From Eunapius fragilis (taxonomy: Eukaryota; Porifera; Demospongiae; Spongillida; Spongillidae), in the NCBI GenBank assembly GCA_963681505.1, contig OY811971.1:1351501-1415500 (forward strand): a stretch of 64,000 nt of DNA. Reading direction: 5' to 3'. Numbering within the stretch: the first letter of the stretch is position 1; the number at the start of each line of letters is the position of its first letter. Under the pieces are notes generated by a model. It was not told the DNA's origin. It made no database searches and saw only the letters and a program-made list of their open reading frames with translations. This document shows, in pieces, positions 52,513 through 62,555 of this stretch. The position numbers and the translations under genes were made by a program.

Positions 52513-55500
52513 GTGAAAATTAATGACTGCAACCATCTCCTTCTCTCATGTAGCTACTCCCTGTATGAACCCAACTCTCGTGTACTAACGGAGTATAATG
52601 GTGGTCTAGAAAAATCTATTCTTAGGAATAGTGAGCTTTTAAGTGAAGCAAATGATGCCTTTTGTAAGACCCATCCATGGCTAGCTCAAAAGGTAATTAC
52701 TAGATCTGCACATGCGGCAGTAAGTAAGATTAGTGCAGATGCATTACTCGCTAAAGCATTGAGTGCACGAAGAGCAAATGCAGGGTCATTGCTAAAAGCT
52801 ATCCGTGAAGTTAATGCAATTAAATTAGAAGAAAATGATATTTTAGTAGGGAATAGGTATCATACAGCTGGCTCTGAACCCTATTTCTTTGACACTTCTT
52901 ACACTAACACAAGAGGACCTGGTGCCATACCAGTAGACCTCAATGGTAGGTGTGCAGTGGCAGAGGAGATAGGGGACAGGAATAAGGATACCATGCGACC
53001 ACTGAAATGGAAATGTACAAACGAATGTCGCCTTCTCACTCATGACGAATTAGCAGTAGTGTTGAGGACAAAGTCACTGTTCCAAATGTCTGTTGAAGAT
53101 CTTCGAGCAGGGCTTGATGACCTTGATTCAGGGTGTGACCATGTTCACCACGATAGCTCCGAGCATCTAGGTCATCTCATTTATTGTGATCTTCCAGAAT
53201 GCTCCAGTCCATTGAGGGTAATTAGAGCAGCTGCACCTCACTATCCTGTACTGCGGATGTTTACTAGGCTTCTGTACTCTGCCCGCAAATGCCATATGAC
53301 CATTAAGGCTATTGATTCAGCCCTTCAGGCAGGGGATATTGATGACCTGATAGCTTTACTGGGCTTGAAGGGGAGCTTGTCCAACTTATTCAGTGAGGAT
53401 GGAGCTGAGCATGTTGTAGTTAGTGAAGACCACTCATCATTTGGTCTAGGCTGCATTGAGAGACACTTGAAAGTTACTCATGCTGACCTCATGGCCACGC
53501 TACAATCAAAGTTCAAAGATGATCCAGAGTTTCCCTGTTGTTGCTGTGAGCGTTTGTGTCAGCGTAAACAGGTGTCTTGTGTTAACTTTAGCCTAGAAAA
53601 ATACAACACAGATGCTTGGTTGACTTTGAAATACCACATAGTGCTAAACAGTGATGCAGAAAAGGTGTATGTGTGCCGCTATTGTGAACCTTTTCTTAAT
53701 AAGAATGCCATACCAGCTAGGTATGTCCTTAATGGGCTTCTCACAGAACCTGTACCAGACGAACTGAAGTCACTAGATGCTCTTAGTAAACAGTTGATTC
53801 AGAGGGCAAAGGCATTTCAGACAATAGTGAGGTTGGGTACATATTCTGGTAAAGTACCAGCATACAATGCACTGCAAGCATGTAGAGGTTGCATGTTCTT
53901 TCTGCCACTGCCACTGAAGAATACGTGGGACACTTTATCTGAAGTTCAAATAGGTGGAACTGAGCTAGTGGCTTTGCCTGACCCACAGCTGTACATAATC
54001 GTTAATGGTGTTCCAACAAAAAATAAAATAGTATGGCAAACCCTGGTGGATGTAAATGCAGTGAAGCTAGCTATAAAAAAACTAAAAGAAATAAATTGGC
54101 TTTATAAAAACATAGATGATGCATCATTAGATGAGGCAGCTAGAAATGTAGTTGAGGTAGTTGACAAGGCTTCCTGCACAATGTTGGAAAAGGCATCAGC
54201 TGATGATGTAGCTGCTTTACAGGCATACACTATTCGATCGTTAGACCAACAAGGGTCAGTAATGATGGACGTTGAGCAGTACAAGATGCAAAATGTTAAA
54301 GATGATCCTATTGAAAGCAGACAGAGATATCTAGATGTAATGTGTTTTCCAACACTCTTTCCATCCGGGCAGTTTGGTGAATTCCACCCTCGGGACATAC
54401 ACATATCAGCGTCAGAGTATGCCAAATCACGGCTGCTCCACAAAGATTCTCGATTTCGAAAAGATCCACAATACGTATTCTTTTTACTGTGGTTGCAAGA
54501 AATGCGGCAGATTTCAGCAGGCATTTACAATGTTCTTAAAAGTACTGCTAAAGGTAAAATGCCTGTGAACCAGTTTCTTGCAGGAGTTTCTAAATCTGAT
54601 GAAAATATTGAGGCAAATCTTTCCACCATATTTCAGTCTGTGCGTGGAACCAAGCAGTACTGGTTCCATAGGAGCAGTGAATTGAAATGCATGCTGAGAG
54701 AGTATGGATCGCCTACGCTCTTCATTACTTTTAGCTGTGCAGAGTACAACTCGGAGCACATAGATCGCTACCTAAGGAAGGTCAATGATCATCCTCCTAG
54801 CTATCCCATATCTAAGCTTTGCATTGAAGATCCTGTATCAGTGTCCAGAAAATTTTCTTCAAATTTTCATGATTTGTTTAACACTGTTATACTAAAAGGA
54901 TCTGTGCTTGGGGTAGTGGAACATTTCTTTTGGAAAAAAGAATACCAGATGCGAGGGGCCCCTCACTACCATGTGCTTCTGTGGATTGAGGGGGCACCAA
55001 TGATTGGTAAGAGTGATCCAAAAGAAGTACTTGCATGGATTCAAGAACGCATTACGTGCAGAATCCCTGACGCTTCTCTCAACCCTGAACTCCATGCATT
55101 GGTTACTAAATATCAGATGCATAAATGCACTAACTATTGCAAGCGCAGACAGAAGCTTAAAAATGGGTTTATTACCAAATGCAGATTTGGTTTTCCACGT
55201 GACTGTACTGAGTATGCTGTGCTAAACCCAGTGGAGGAATGCCTCAAGACAAGGAAGAAAATATATTTTCTTCCTCGAGCTGAACAGGAATGCAGAGTGA
55301 ACGATTACAATCCACTACTGCTTATGCTATGGCAGGCCAATATGGATATACAGTTCACTGCAGAGGCTTCATTGACCCTAGCTCATTATGTAACAGGTTA
55401 TGTTACCAAAGCAGAGAAAAGTAACATGCAGGATGTGTGGCAAGAGGTCAATTCTAACAGCAGTATTTACAGCAAGCTCTGGTCCTTTGGTGTACGGTCC

Positions 55501-58446
55501 TTGCGTTCTAGAGAGTGTGGCCTCTACGAAGCCAGTGACTTGTTGCTTGGTGACCATCTCACTGAGAAATCAGTGACTGTAAAATGGGTTGATGTTGCAA
55601 TGCCTCAAAAAAGAAAGCGCAGGCTTAAGAATCATAAAAAGCTCCTTGAAATTGAAAAGAGTGATCCCAGTTCTACAGATATATTAGAGGGGAGTGTGAT
55701 TGATGTATTTTATCCTACTCGAGCCAAAGAGCTAGAAAATGTGTGCCTGCATGACTTTATACAGTGGTATGAGTATCGTGGGACTAGTAGTGATGGAAAA
55801 AGGGTTTACCAGAAGTTAAAAAAGCCTCATCTTCCTAATCACAAGCTGTTTGATCCTTCCAATGAGAGCCAGAGAGAAGACTATTACTATTCTCTTATGT
55901 TGCTATTCATTCCATTTCAAAATGAAAGTGACCTGGTGGCAGATGGAGAAACAGCTGAGGTTGCCTTCAAGCGCCACATCGGTGAGAACTTGAATCTGTC
56001 AGAACACCACAACAAACTGCAAGTGTTGCTGAAAGCGCAAGCTGCAGTGAAGAAGATCAATGAAGCAAGAGAGGAGGAAGGTGTTGCTGTACCTCCTGCA
56101 GAGGAAGATGCTTTCTTTAACGGTGAAGCTAAGGCAGCAATGGAAGATGTGTTCCAGCTGAATGAATGCAAATTAGAAACTGAGACAGTTGAAGATCGCA
56201 TTGCCCAGCTCAATCCAGATCAGCTGCGCATCTTCAATAACATAAATGAGCATCTTTGCCACCAGCAACTACACGAAAGTGGCAAGTGTTCCTGCGCTAA
56301 CCATAAGTCCCTGTCTATGTTTATTAGTGGTGTGGGTGGTACAGGAAAATCCTTTCTAATTCATACACTCAGAAGGAAGGTGAATGAATTGTGGAAGGAT
56401 AACAAAGATTCCATAAGGTGTGCACTAGCAGCACCCACAGGCTTGGCTGCATTTAACATAGATGGTGTTACCGTTCATAGGCTATTCCAGTTGCCTGTAG
56501 AACATGATTCTAAAACATCCACCTACTGGCCTTTACCAAAGGAATCACTTAAAGTGATGCGTAATGGTTTTAGGCATGTAAAGCTAATAATTATTGATGA
56601 GGTTAGCATGCTATCAAGCCTGACCTTAGCCTATGTCCATCTGAGGCTTGAAGAGTTGTTTGGAGGTGATCAATGGTTTGGGTCTATGAATATCCTCTTT
56701 TTTGGTGATTTGTTGCAGCTACCTCCTGTAAATGGTTCAATGGTTTTCCAAAATATTAGTAATAAAGTCATTGCAGCAAGGTTAGGCTGTGTGACAGCAG
56801 TAAACATCTGGAGGGAATCTGTAGTGTATGATGAGCTCACCATTAATGAAAGGCAAAAACGAGATCCAGAATTTGGTCAGCTTTTAAATGAGGTCAGGGT
56901 GAATTGTATATCAGATACAACTATCGCTCTCCTAAACAAAGCTGTTATAAAATGCACACCTATTGAAAAATTTCAGGAACTTCTAGATCAACACCTGTCC
57001 CCTGTGTGTCTGTTAGCCACAAGAAAGTCTTGTGACCAATTTAACGCAGACATGCTTTCCAAAGTAGGATCACATATTGTACACATGCCCTGCATAGATG
57101 AGTTTGATGAAACAGCAGGGAAAGTGAAGTGGACGAAAAGGGCATCATCTGAACTAGAAAGGTTAAATAAAGACTGTAATATGACTGCAGGTTTAGAGGC
57201 AGACTTAAAAATCGCCGTAGGGGTACGGGTCATGTTAAGACGCAATCTGGACACGGCCCAAGGGTTGGTTAATGGGGCACTGGGTACTATTTCTGCAATC
57301 AGCAAGGACTGCATTCAGGTTACATTTGATCACACTCCAAAATCACTGTTTAAAATTGAACGTGTACGTAGTAGGTTTCAAATACTGCGTCGTTTCTATG
57401 TGTATAGAAAACAGTTTCCTTTAATTCTGGCATTTGCTGTTACAATCCATAAATGCCAAGGTTTATCATTAGACTGTGCAATTGTGGACCTGTCTAAGGA
57501 TGTATTTGCAACAGGAATGGCCTATGTTGCCATGTCACGTGTGAGAACACTAGCTGGTCTGTATCTTTTATCATTTGATCGTAAATCTATCAAGGTCAGC
57601 AGGGAATGTACTGAAGAAGTTAACAGGTTAAAAAAACTTTTTAGAAGTGACATTCCATGCATAGAGCTGTCAGGGGTTCCTAAAGAACCCAATAGTAAAC
57701 CTAAGCTTACTGGTTTAACATGTGACAGCATACATCCCCAACAAAATGTAATACCTAAGAAGGCAGTAAATGAAAAGAAGTTTAAAAAGCGACCAGCAAA
57801 GCCATGCACACCCAGCTCATCTACTGTAGATCTTACTAAGGCTAAGGGTAATGGAAGGGTACTTCGGGCAGAAATACAAACCACATGGCCATGTTTGAGA
57901 TATTACCAAACAGATGAAATATGGCAACTGGAGAAGTGTGCACAATTGGGGCTTCAGTTTCACAATACAAACAACTTTGAAATTGGTGGCCCTGGTGTGT
58001 ATTTAAATCGCCCTAATGCACACACCATACTGAAAGAAATAGGTGATGGAAATTGTCTCTTCAGGTGTTTTTCACATATCATCACTGGTTCACCTGATTA
58101 CCATTATGAAGTGAGATTGCTCATAATTAGACACATGCGCCAAATATCACACCTTCTGGTTGGTTCAATGCTCACTGAAGTGGGGGAGGATATAGAGGCA
58201 TATATATCTGACAATAAAATGGATGTGTTGGGTAGCTATGGTACAAGTAATGAAATGGTCGCATTGTCACACCTGCTGTTGTGCAATATTTACTCTTTTG
58301 ATGCTGACTTTGCTTTTAGCTGGAGCTTCATGGCAAACCCCGGTGCAATTGACCCCAGCATTCCCAACATTGTTGAAAGAAAATCCATGTATATTTACTG
58401 GAGAAATGGAAATCATTTTGAGGTAGTTACCTCCCAGTTGGAATAA
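52513..58446 (+). CDS. Helitron Rep/PIF1 helicase with C-terminal OTU protease
   Basis: 1977 residues of uninterrupted frame, opening at acceptor TTTAG/GTGAAA; no ATG occurs in the first 150 codons, so an upstream exon is needed. The HUH motif is GAPHYHVLLW (His 818, His 820). The two-tyrosine motif is HYVTGYVTK (Tyr 959, Tyr 963). The PIF1 helicase has Walker A GVGGTGKS (1273-1280), Walker B IIIDE (1359-1363), then FFGDLLQLPPV and a C-terminal AVTIHKCQGLSLD. The OTU cysteine protease domain is at about 1835-1975, with catalytic DGNC (Cys 1848) and HFEV (His 1968). Rep nicks and joins DNA ends and the helicase unwinds during rolling-circle transposition. OTU domains are known in some animal Helitrons; their role is unclear. 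AATAAA lies at 58602. Confidence 0.9.
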   Translation: MKINDCNHLLLSCSYSLYEPNSRVLTEYNGGLEKSILRNSELLSEANDAFCKTHPWLAQKVITRSAHAAVSKISADALLAKALSARRANAGSLLKAIREVNAIKLEENDILVGNRYHTAGSEPYFFDTSYTNTRGPGAIPVDLNGRCAVAEEIGDRNKDTMRPLKWKCTNECRLLTHDELAVVLRTKSLFQMSVEDLRAGLDDLDSGCDHVHHDSSEHLGHLIYCDLPECSSPLRVIRAAAPHYPVLRMFTRLLYSARKCHMTIKAIDSALQAGDIDDLIALLGLKGSLSNLFSEDGAEHVVVSEDHSSFGLGCIERHLKVTHADLMATLQSKFKDDPEFPCCCCERLCQRKQVSCVNFSLEKYNTDAWLTLKYHIVLNSDAEKVYVCRYCEPFLNKNAIPARYVLNGLLTEPVPDELKSLDALSKQLIQRAKAFQTIVRLGTYSGKVPAYNALQACRGCMFFLPLPLKNTWDTLSEVQIGGTELVALPDPQLYIIVNGVPTKNKIVWQTLVDVNAVKLAIKKLKEINWLYKNIDDASLDEAARNVVEVVDKASCTMLEKASADDVAALQAYTIRSLDQQGSVMMDVEQYKMQNVKDDPIESRQRYLDVMCFPTLFPSGQFGEFHPRDIHISASEYAKSRLLHKDSRFRKDPQYVFFLLWLQEMRQISAGIYNVLKSTAKGKMPVNQFLAGVSKSDENIEANLSTIFQSVRGTKQYWFHRSSELKCMLREYGSPTLFITFSCAEYNSEHIDRYLRKVNDHPPSYPISKLCIEDPVSVSRKFSSNFHDLFNTVILKGSVLGVVEHFFWKKEYQMRGAPHYHVLLWIEGAPMIGKSDPKEVLAWIQERITCRIPDASLNPELHALVTKYQMHKCTNYCKRRQKLKNGFITKCRFGFPRDCTEYAVLNPVEECLKTRKKIYFLPRAEQECRVNDYNPLLLMLWQANMDIQFTAEASLTLAHYVTGYVTKAEKSNMQDVWQEVNSNSSIYSKLWSFGVRSLRSRECGLYEASDLLLGDHLTEKSVTVKWVDVAMPQKRKRRLKNHKKLLEIEKSDPSSTDILEGSVIDVFYPTRAKELENVCLHDFIQWYEYRGTSSDGKRVYQKLKKPHLPNHKLFDPSNESQREDYYYSLMLLFIPFQNESDLVADGETAEVAFKRHIGENLNLSEHHNKLQVLLKAQAAVKKINEAREEEGVAVPPAEEDAFFNGEAKAAMEDVFQLNECKLETETVEDRIAQLNPDQLRIFNNINEHLCHQQLHESGKCSCANHKSLSMFISGVGGTGKSFLIHTLRRKVNELWKDNKDSIRCALAAPTGLAAFNIDGVTVHRLFQLPVEHDSKTSTYWPLPKESLKVMRNGFRHVKLIIIDEVSMLSSLTLAYVHLRLEELFGGDQWFGSMNILFFGDLLQLPPVNGSMVFQNISNKVIAARLGCVTAVNIWRESVVYDELTINERQKRDPEFGQLLNEVRVNCISDTTIALLNKAVIKCTPIEKFQELLDQHLSPVCLLATRKSCDQFNADMLSKVGSHIVHMPCIDEFDETAGKVKWTKRASSELERLNKDCNMTAGLEADLKIAVGVRVMLRRNLDTAQGLVNGALGTISAISKDCIQVTFDHTPKSLFKIERVRSRFQILRRFYVYRKQFPLILAFAVTIHKCQGLSLDCAIVDLSKDVFATGMAYVAMSRVRTLAGLYLLSFDRKSIKVSRECTEEVNRLKKLFRSDIPCIELSGVPKEPNSKPKLTGLTCDSIHPQQNVIPKKAVNEKKFKKRPAKPCTPSSSTVDLTKAKGNGRVLRAEIQTTWPCLRYYQTDEIWQLEKCAQLGLQFHNTNNFEIGGPGVYLNRPNAHTILKEIGDGNCLFRCFSHIITGSPDYHYEVRLLIIRHMRQISHLLVGSMLTEVGEDIEAYISDNKMDVLGSYGTSNEMVALSHLLLCNIYSFDADFAFSWSFMANPGAIDPSIPNIVERKSMYIYWRNGNHFEVVTSQLE

Positions 58447-60453
58447 ATTATGCATGGTTAGATTCCCCAATGACATGCTAAGGCACAATAAGGCACAGTG
58501 TTATTATATTTGGTCAGTGCAATGCGGACAGTCCCTATTACTGGTGGGTAGGTGTGGAGGGTATGCACATTGATTACAAATGTTGATGGTCACAATGCTC
58601 AAATAAAAACACTGATGTCCTTTGTCTATATTTGTCTGAGTAGACTGGTCAAGCTACAACAAGCAGACCAAGGCTGTTAACACACAGCCCATGTTCTATA
58701 TCAGTGTATTGTGTATTTGTGAAAGACAAAGGATTTTTTTATTGCAAGTGACTAGAGAAATTAATCATTGTGCATAGCACCAGTACTGTGGGATTGTCTC
58801 CTGCACAATCAATATAAAACATTGGCCCAGCTGAAGTTATACAACATTGCATGCATGTAAATGTCCAAGGTTCTGTTCTATGATGAAAATATGTTTGGTA
58901 CATATGCCAAAAGCAGGCTACAATGAGTGAGCTGGGGCTCATGACACCCCCACCTTTGAGTGGATAATACATATATCTCATAAACCAAACAGAGATATAT
59001 GGGGGACCTGCTCCCATGGCAAATAGTTCATAGTTCATAATCAGCAGACTTGTAACTATACTATTATGGCATTCTTTTATCACACCTAGGTAGAATATAT
59101 GTTGTGCACCCATACAGAGGAGGCAGTCCTTTCAATGATAATTGGCTGATTCCAATGTGTTAGGTAGTAAAAACTAACAAGGAGGCAGTCCTTCCCAGGG
59201 CAGGGTATCTGATTAATGATCTACATCGTACAGTGTTTAGAATGCATAGCAGCAATACACATTTTAGCACTCAAGAAAGGAGGCAGGCCTTCACATGACC
59301 TTCAGAATCACTAAACCACCACCCCCCCCCCCCCCCCCCCCATATTTATATGCTTTCTCATACTGTGTATTACCTCAGAACAAGGCATAAAAAGATATGC
59401 AATATTTGAATTTAAGGATTTCCTTTGATTTGTGTTAGTAATAAGGTCAATGCATCAAGGAGGGAATCATTAATGAAAGGCAAAACGTGATCCAGAATTT
59501 GGTCAGCCTTTAAATGAGGTCAGGGTGAATTTTATATGGAACAGTGCCACCCCGATGATACTTTATCAAACTTCCCAGGACAAGCAAAAGAAAAGTACCT
59601 CTCACATTGAAATATATGGCTAATTATAAATTCAGTGCCTAATAACTTTGTGATGGATAGTCCAATTTGACCATTAGATAGAAGCTCTTATGGGAAATGA
59701 AAAAATTTGAGAACTTGAAAAACTATCCAAAAGGGTGATTTTGCTGGACACCGTCCCATATGAGGTAGAACTACCGCTCTCTGCTATACAAAGAACTTCT
59801 AGATCAACATGGATGTCTGTTTGCCATAAGATCAATTAACACAGACATGCTTTCCAAATTAAGTAGGATCATATATTGTACACACACCCTGCATTGTGTG
59901 CATATAATTTTCTTTCTGTTGATGACAAAAACATGCGTCAAAAGCTGCATGGATAATGAGTGAGCTGGGGCTCTGAATGACACCCCACCTTTGAGTGGAT
60001 AGTATACTCATTAACCAAACAGAGATATATGGGGGACCTGCTCCCATGGCATCCACTTGAAGCTACATGCATCAGACATAGTTCTAAGGTTCATAATCCA
60101 TAATCACTACTTGTATCACACCTAGGTAGACCATATATGGTGTGCACCCGTACTAAGGAGGCAGTCCTTAAACTTATAATTGGCAGTAAAAACTTACAAG
60201 GAGGCAGTCCTTCCCAGGGCAGGTATCTGTTAATAATCTGCATCTTACAGTGTTTACAATGGATGGAGGCAGGCCTTCCCATGACCTTCAGAACCCTTGC
60301 ATGTATCACTAAATCACCCCTCCCCCATTTTTCGCATATATATATACGCAATATTTGCTTGCTCATTCGTATCATCGTTTATTACCTCGAGCAAGGTATA
60401 AAAAGATGTGGTGTATTTGATGCCATAATTTAATTGATTTGTGTTATGGATAG
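58447..60453. repeat. Helitron downstream region with internal duplications
   Basis: 58921-59020 (GTGAGCTGGGGCTC to GACCTGCTCCCATGG) recurs at 59950-60050, and 59115-59300 (GGAGGCAGTCCTT units) recurs at 60160-60300. A C run lies at 59324-59342. The region is non-coding apart from the helicase relic. Confidence 0.7.
59464..59890 (+). pseudogene. Degenerate duplicate of part of the Helitron helicase
   Basis: 59468-59540 matches 56846-56912 (ATTAATGAAAGGCAAAA, then GATCCAGAATTTGGTCAG) and 59788-59890 matches 56970-57092 with deletions. Both are frameshifted. The element therefore carries a decayed second copy of the region between helicase motifs III and IV. Confidence 0.7.
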
Positions 60454-61002
60454 ATGTCCGACAGTGAATCTGATGACGACGACATGATGCGAGCCATGGC
60501 TGCCGTGTCTCCAACCGCTCCTGAGCCATCGCCACCATCACCTTCACAGGCTCGCCGCCGCTATGAGCTTGGAATCGCTCCGCCACGTCCAGGACTCCAG
60601 CCCCCTGCAGGTCCTGCAGTCGCTCCGCCACGTCCAGGAGGAGTCCAGCCCCCTGCAGGTCCTGGAGTCGCTCCGCCACGTCCAGGAGGAGTCCAGCCCC
60701 CTGCAGGTCCTGGAGTCACTCCGCCACGTCCAGGAGGAGTCCAGCCCCATGCAGGTCCTGGAGTCGCTCCGCCACGTCCAGGAGGAGTCCAGCCCCCTGC
60801 AGGTCCTGGAGTCGCGCCGCCACGTCCAGGTCCAGGACCAGGATATACTGATGTGTATCCTGGACCAGGACACGCTCCTGGACCCTTTCCCCCCGGACCC
60901 AGGTTTAACCCATACCCTCAACAAGGAAGACGGGGGCGGGGGAAGAGGCGTGGCCAGGCGCCTAAACAAACATTTTATAACTGTGTAATAAACAATAAAT
61001 GA
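60454..61002 (+). CDS. Proline-rich repeat protein in the Helitron 3' region
   Basis: 182 residues starting MSDSESDDDDMMRAMAAVSP. An acidic head is followed by five repeats of about 16 residues of the type PPRPGGVQPPAGPGVA (about 60585-60830), then GYTDVYPGPGHAPGPFPPGP, and a basic tail GRRGRGKRRGQAPKQTF. A splice acceptor (GATAG) directly precedes the ATG, so an upstream exon is possible. AATAAA overlaps the stop. A relic of the same frame is present in the outer Helitron (49990-49849), so it belongs to the family and is not a one-off capture. It has low complexity; a function cannot be inferred. Confidence 0.5.
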   Translation: MSDSESDDDDMMRAMAAVSPTAPEPSPPSPSQARRRYELGIAPPRPGLQPPAGPAVAPPRPGGVQPPAGPGVAPPRPGGVQPPAGPGVTPPRPGGVQPHAGPGVAPPRPGGVQPPAGPGVAPPRPGPGPGYTDVYPGPGHAPGPFPPGPRFNPYPQQGRRGRGKRRGQAPKQTFYNCVINNK

Positions 61003-61164
61003 AGTGTACATGTATTGCAAAAAATGAAATGTTTTAATGGCACACCCACACCTACAAATTGTATGGCCACGAGATTCTAAAATAAAACTGTCATTTGACG
61101 TTCCTGCTACCTAGGTCTATAAGTTTCAAGAACTAAATACAATACAACAAAAAAATTTAGGAAA

Positions 61165-61447
61165 CAAGTGATAAAAACATTCTCTATGCGAGAAGGTTGG
61201 TGGTATATAGGAATCAAAGGCGATGGTGGTGTAAAAAGCAAGGGAACAAGGCTTCTGATTGAAAAGGAAAAATGAAATAGACCTATATTAGCACACACAG
61301 TTAAACATGACCACATGCTGCTAATATAGGTCTATTTCATTTTTCCTTTTCAATCAGAAGCCTTGTTCCCTTGCTTTTTACACCACCATCGCCTTTGATT
61401 CCTATATACCACCAACCTTCTCGCATAGAGAATGTTTTTATCACTTG
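61165..61447. repeat. Inner Helitron 3' terminal palindrome
   Basis: Left arm 61165-61293 and right arm 61319-61447 are complementary over 129 bases by eye, with a 25-base loop. The final bases ATCACTTG are the element's 3' end. Confidence 0.88.
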
Positions 61448-62555
61448 TTGCATTTAAAAATAGCTAGCTGATGTAATTGGGTATTTTTAACCGAATACCA
61501 AATGAGGTACTATTCGCTTTAGTTAATTGCCCGAACAGTTAGGCGTCTAACAGACCCCCGAAGATAACCTGCGGACGCATCCTGAAGCGATTGGTACACT
61601 TGGCGTGCTTTACAAACGTTCCTGTCGTGAGTTATACTCTCCGGAAGGAAGAAGAAGAAGAAGAAGCCGACGGAGGAGAAATTTTAGGTGGGACTGGGTA
61701 CGGACGATGGGGACGAGTATTTTTGTTCTCTAAAAGTACACCGTCTTGTGACACAAATACAACGCAGAACTGTTGTCCTTTTTTATATCGCTCGAATGCC
61801 ACTAAGAGCGAAGTGACCCGATTCTTAAATGTCCCGCTAGACGTGAGTGACGTTTTTTTAATGACATTCATGATACTGTTGGATTCCTATATGGAACCTA
61901 CTCGCGTAGGTTCCGATAATTAACAGGACAAGAACATGGGAGGGTGGGTGTGTGCATGGGCATTGAGTAGGAGGTGGGGTGAGGCTTGCAGATGGTAACT
62001 TGTACCTTCACAATTCACTTGATGGGCTGGCATCTGCCTCTCATGTTCTCCCTGTGTGTGTGTGTGGATATCTGTTGGCCATTTGGGGAATATGTTCTTT
62101 TACATTGCATATAAAAATGGTTTGCCACAATGCATCGTGAAATTACATATACATGCCACAAGATATATAATCAGTGCCAAGATGGAGGTCCATGAAGGTA
62201 TGTGCAGAAAACTACATTTGGAGATGCAGGAATTGGACACTCATCTTCAACTGATAGCCACTTGCATGCACCTCCTTTTGAATGCATGCAATGGAAAGTA
62301 ATTAAGTTAATCAATTACAATAAGTTTTATGTGCGTTGAAATAGGTCTATACATCAGAGAATTCAAACACGCGTGCGCAACCAGAAAGCAACTCATCGTT
62401 GGAAGAATTAAGGTTTACTGCATGATTACAGGTTTAATGTTAGTAGCTGCTACTTTACGAATAATAGCACAACATGTTGTCAAGCTCTTCGTCCCCAGTC
62501 CATACGAGGAGTCATGTAAACCGCCATAGCGTGAATAGTGTGAGCGTGCAAGTGT

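Larger units (their letters stand above)
50921..61447 (+). mobile_element. Autonomous-looking Helitron, inner
   Basis: The 10,527-bp element begins TCGGAACCTACGCG after A50920 and ends TTTTTATCACTTG before T61448. 5' hairpin at 50923-50944. Gene order: basic repeat ORF 51458, Rep/PIF1/OTU ORF 52513-58446, degenerate helicase duplication 59464-59890, proline-rich ORF 60454, 3' palindrome 61165. The large frame has no stop or frameshift. The last bases CTTG differ from the textbook CTRR. It sits inside another Helitron, in the opposite orientation. Confidence 0.85.
49372..61916 (-). mobile_element. Outer non-autonomous Helitron, split by an inner Helitron
   Basis: On the minus strand it starts TCGGAACC at 61916 and ends ATCACTTG at 49372, preceded by A and followed by T. 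The empty site in copy A (A6743/T6744) shows insertion between A and T without duplication. Its own sequence is 61916-61448 (5' region, related to 50921-51330) plus 50920-49372. The latter includes relics of the N-terminal ORF (50465-50275), intron sequence and a proline-rich tail frame. The remaining 10.5 kb is the inner Helitron. The inner insertion is also between A and T. Confidence 0.8.
40685..62555. repeat. Segmental duplication, copy B
   Basis: Second copy of 2112-8434, expanded to about 21.9 kb by insertion of the P-type element (42356-47183) and the Helitron nest (49372-61916). It keeps about 700 bases of the membrane-protein gene that copy A has lost. It lacks the Helitron and P-like insertions of copy A, and at both points it reads straight through. 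Confidence 0.85.
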
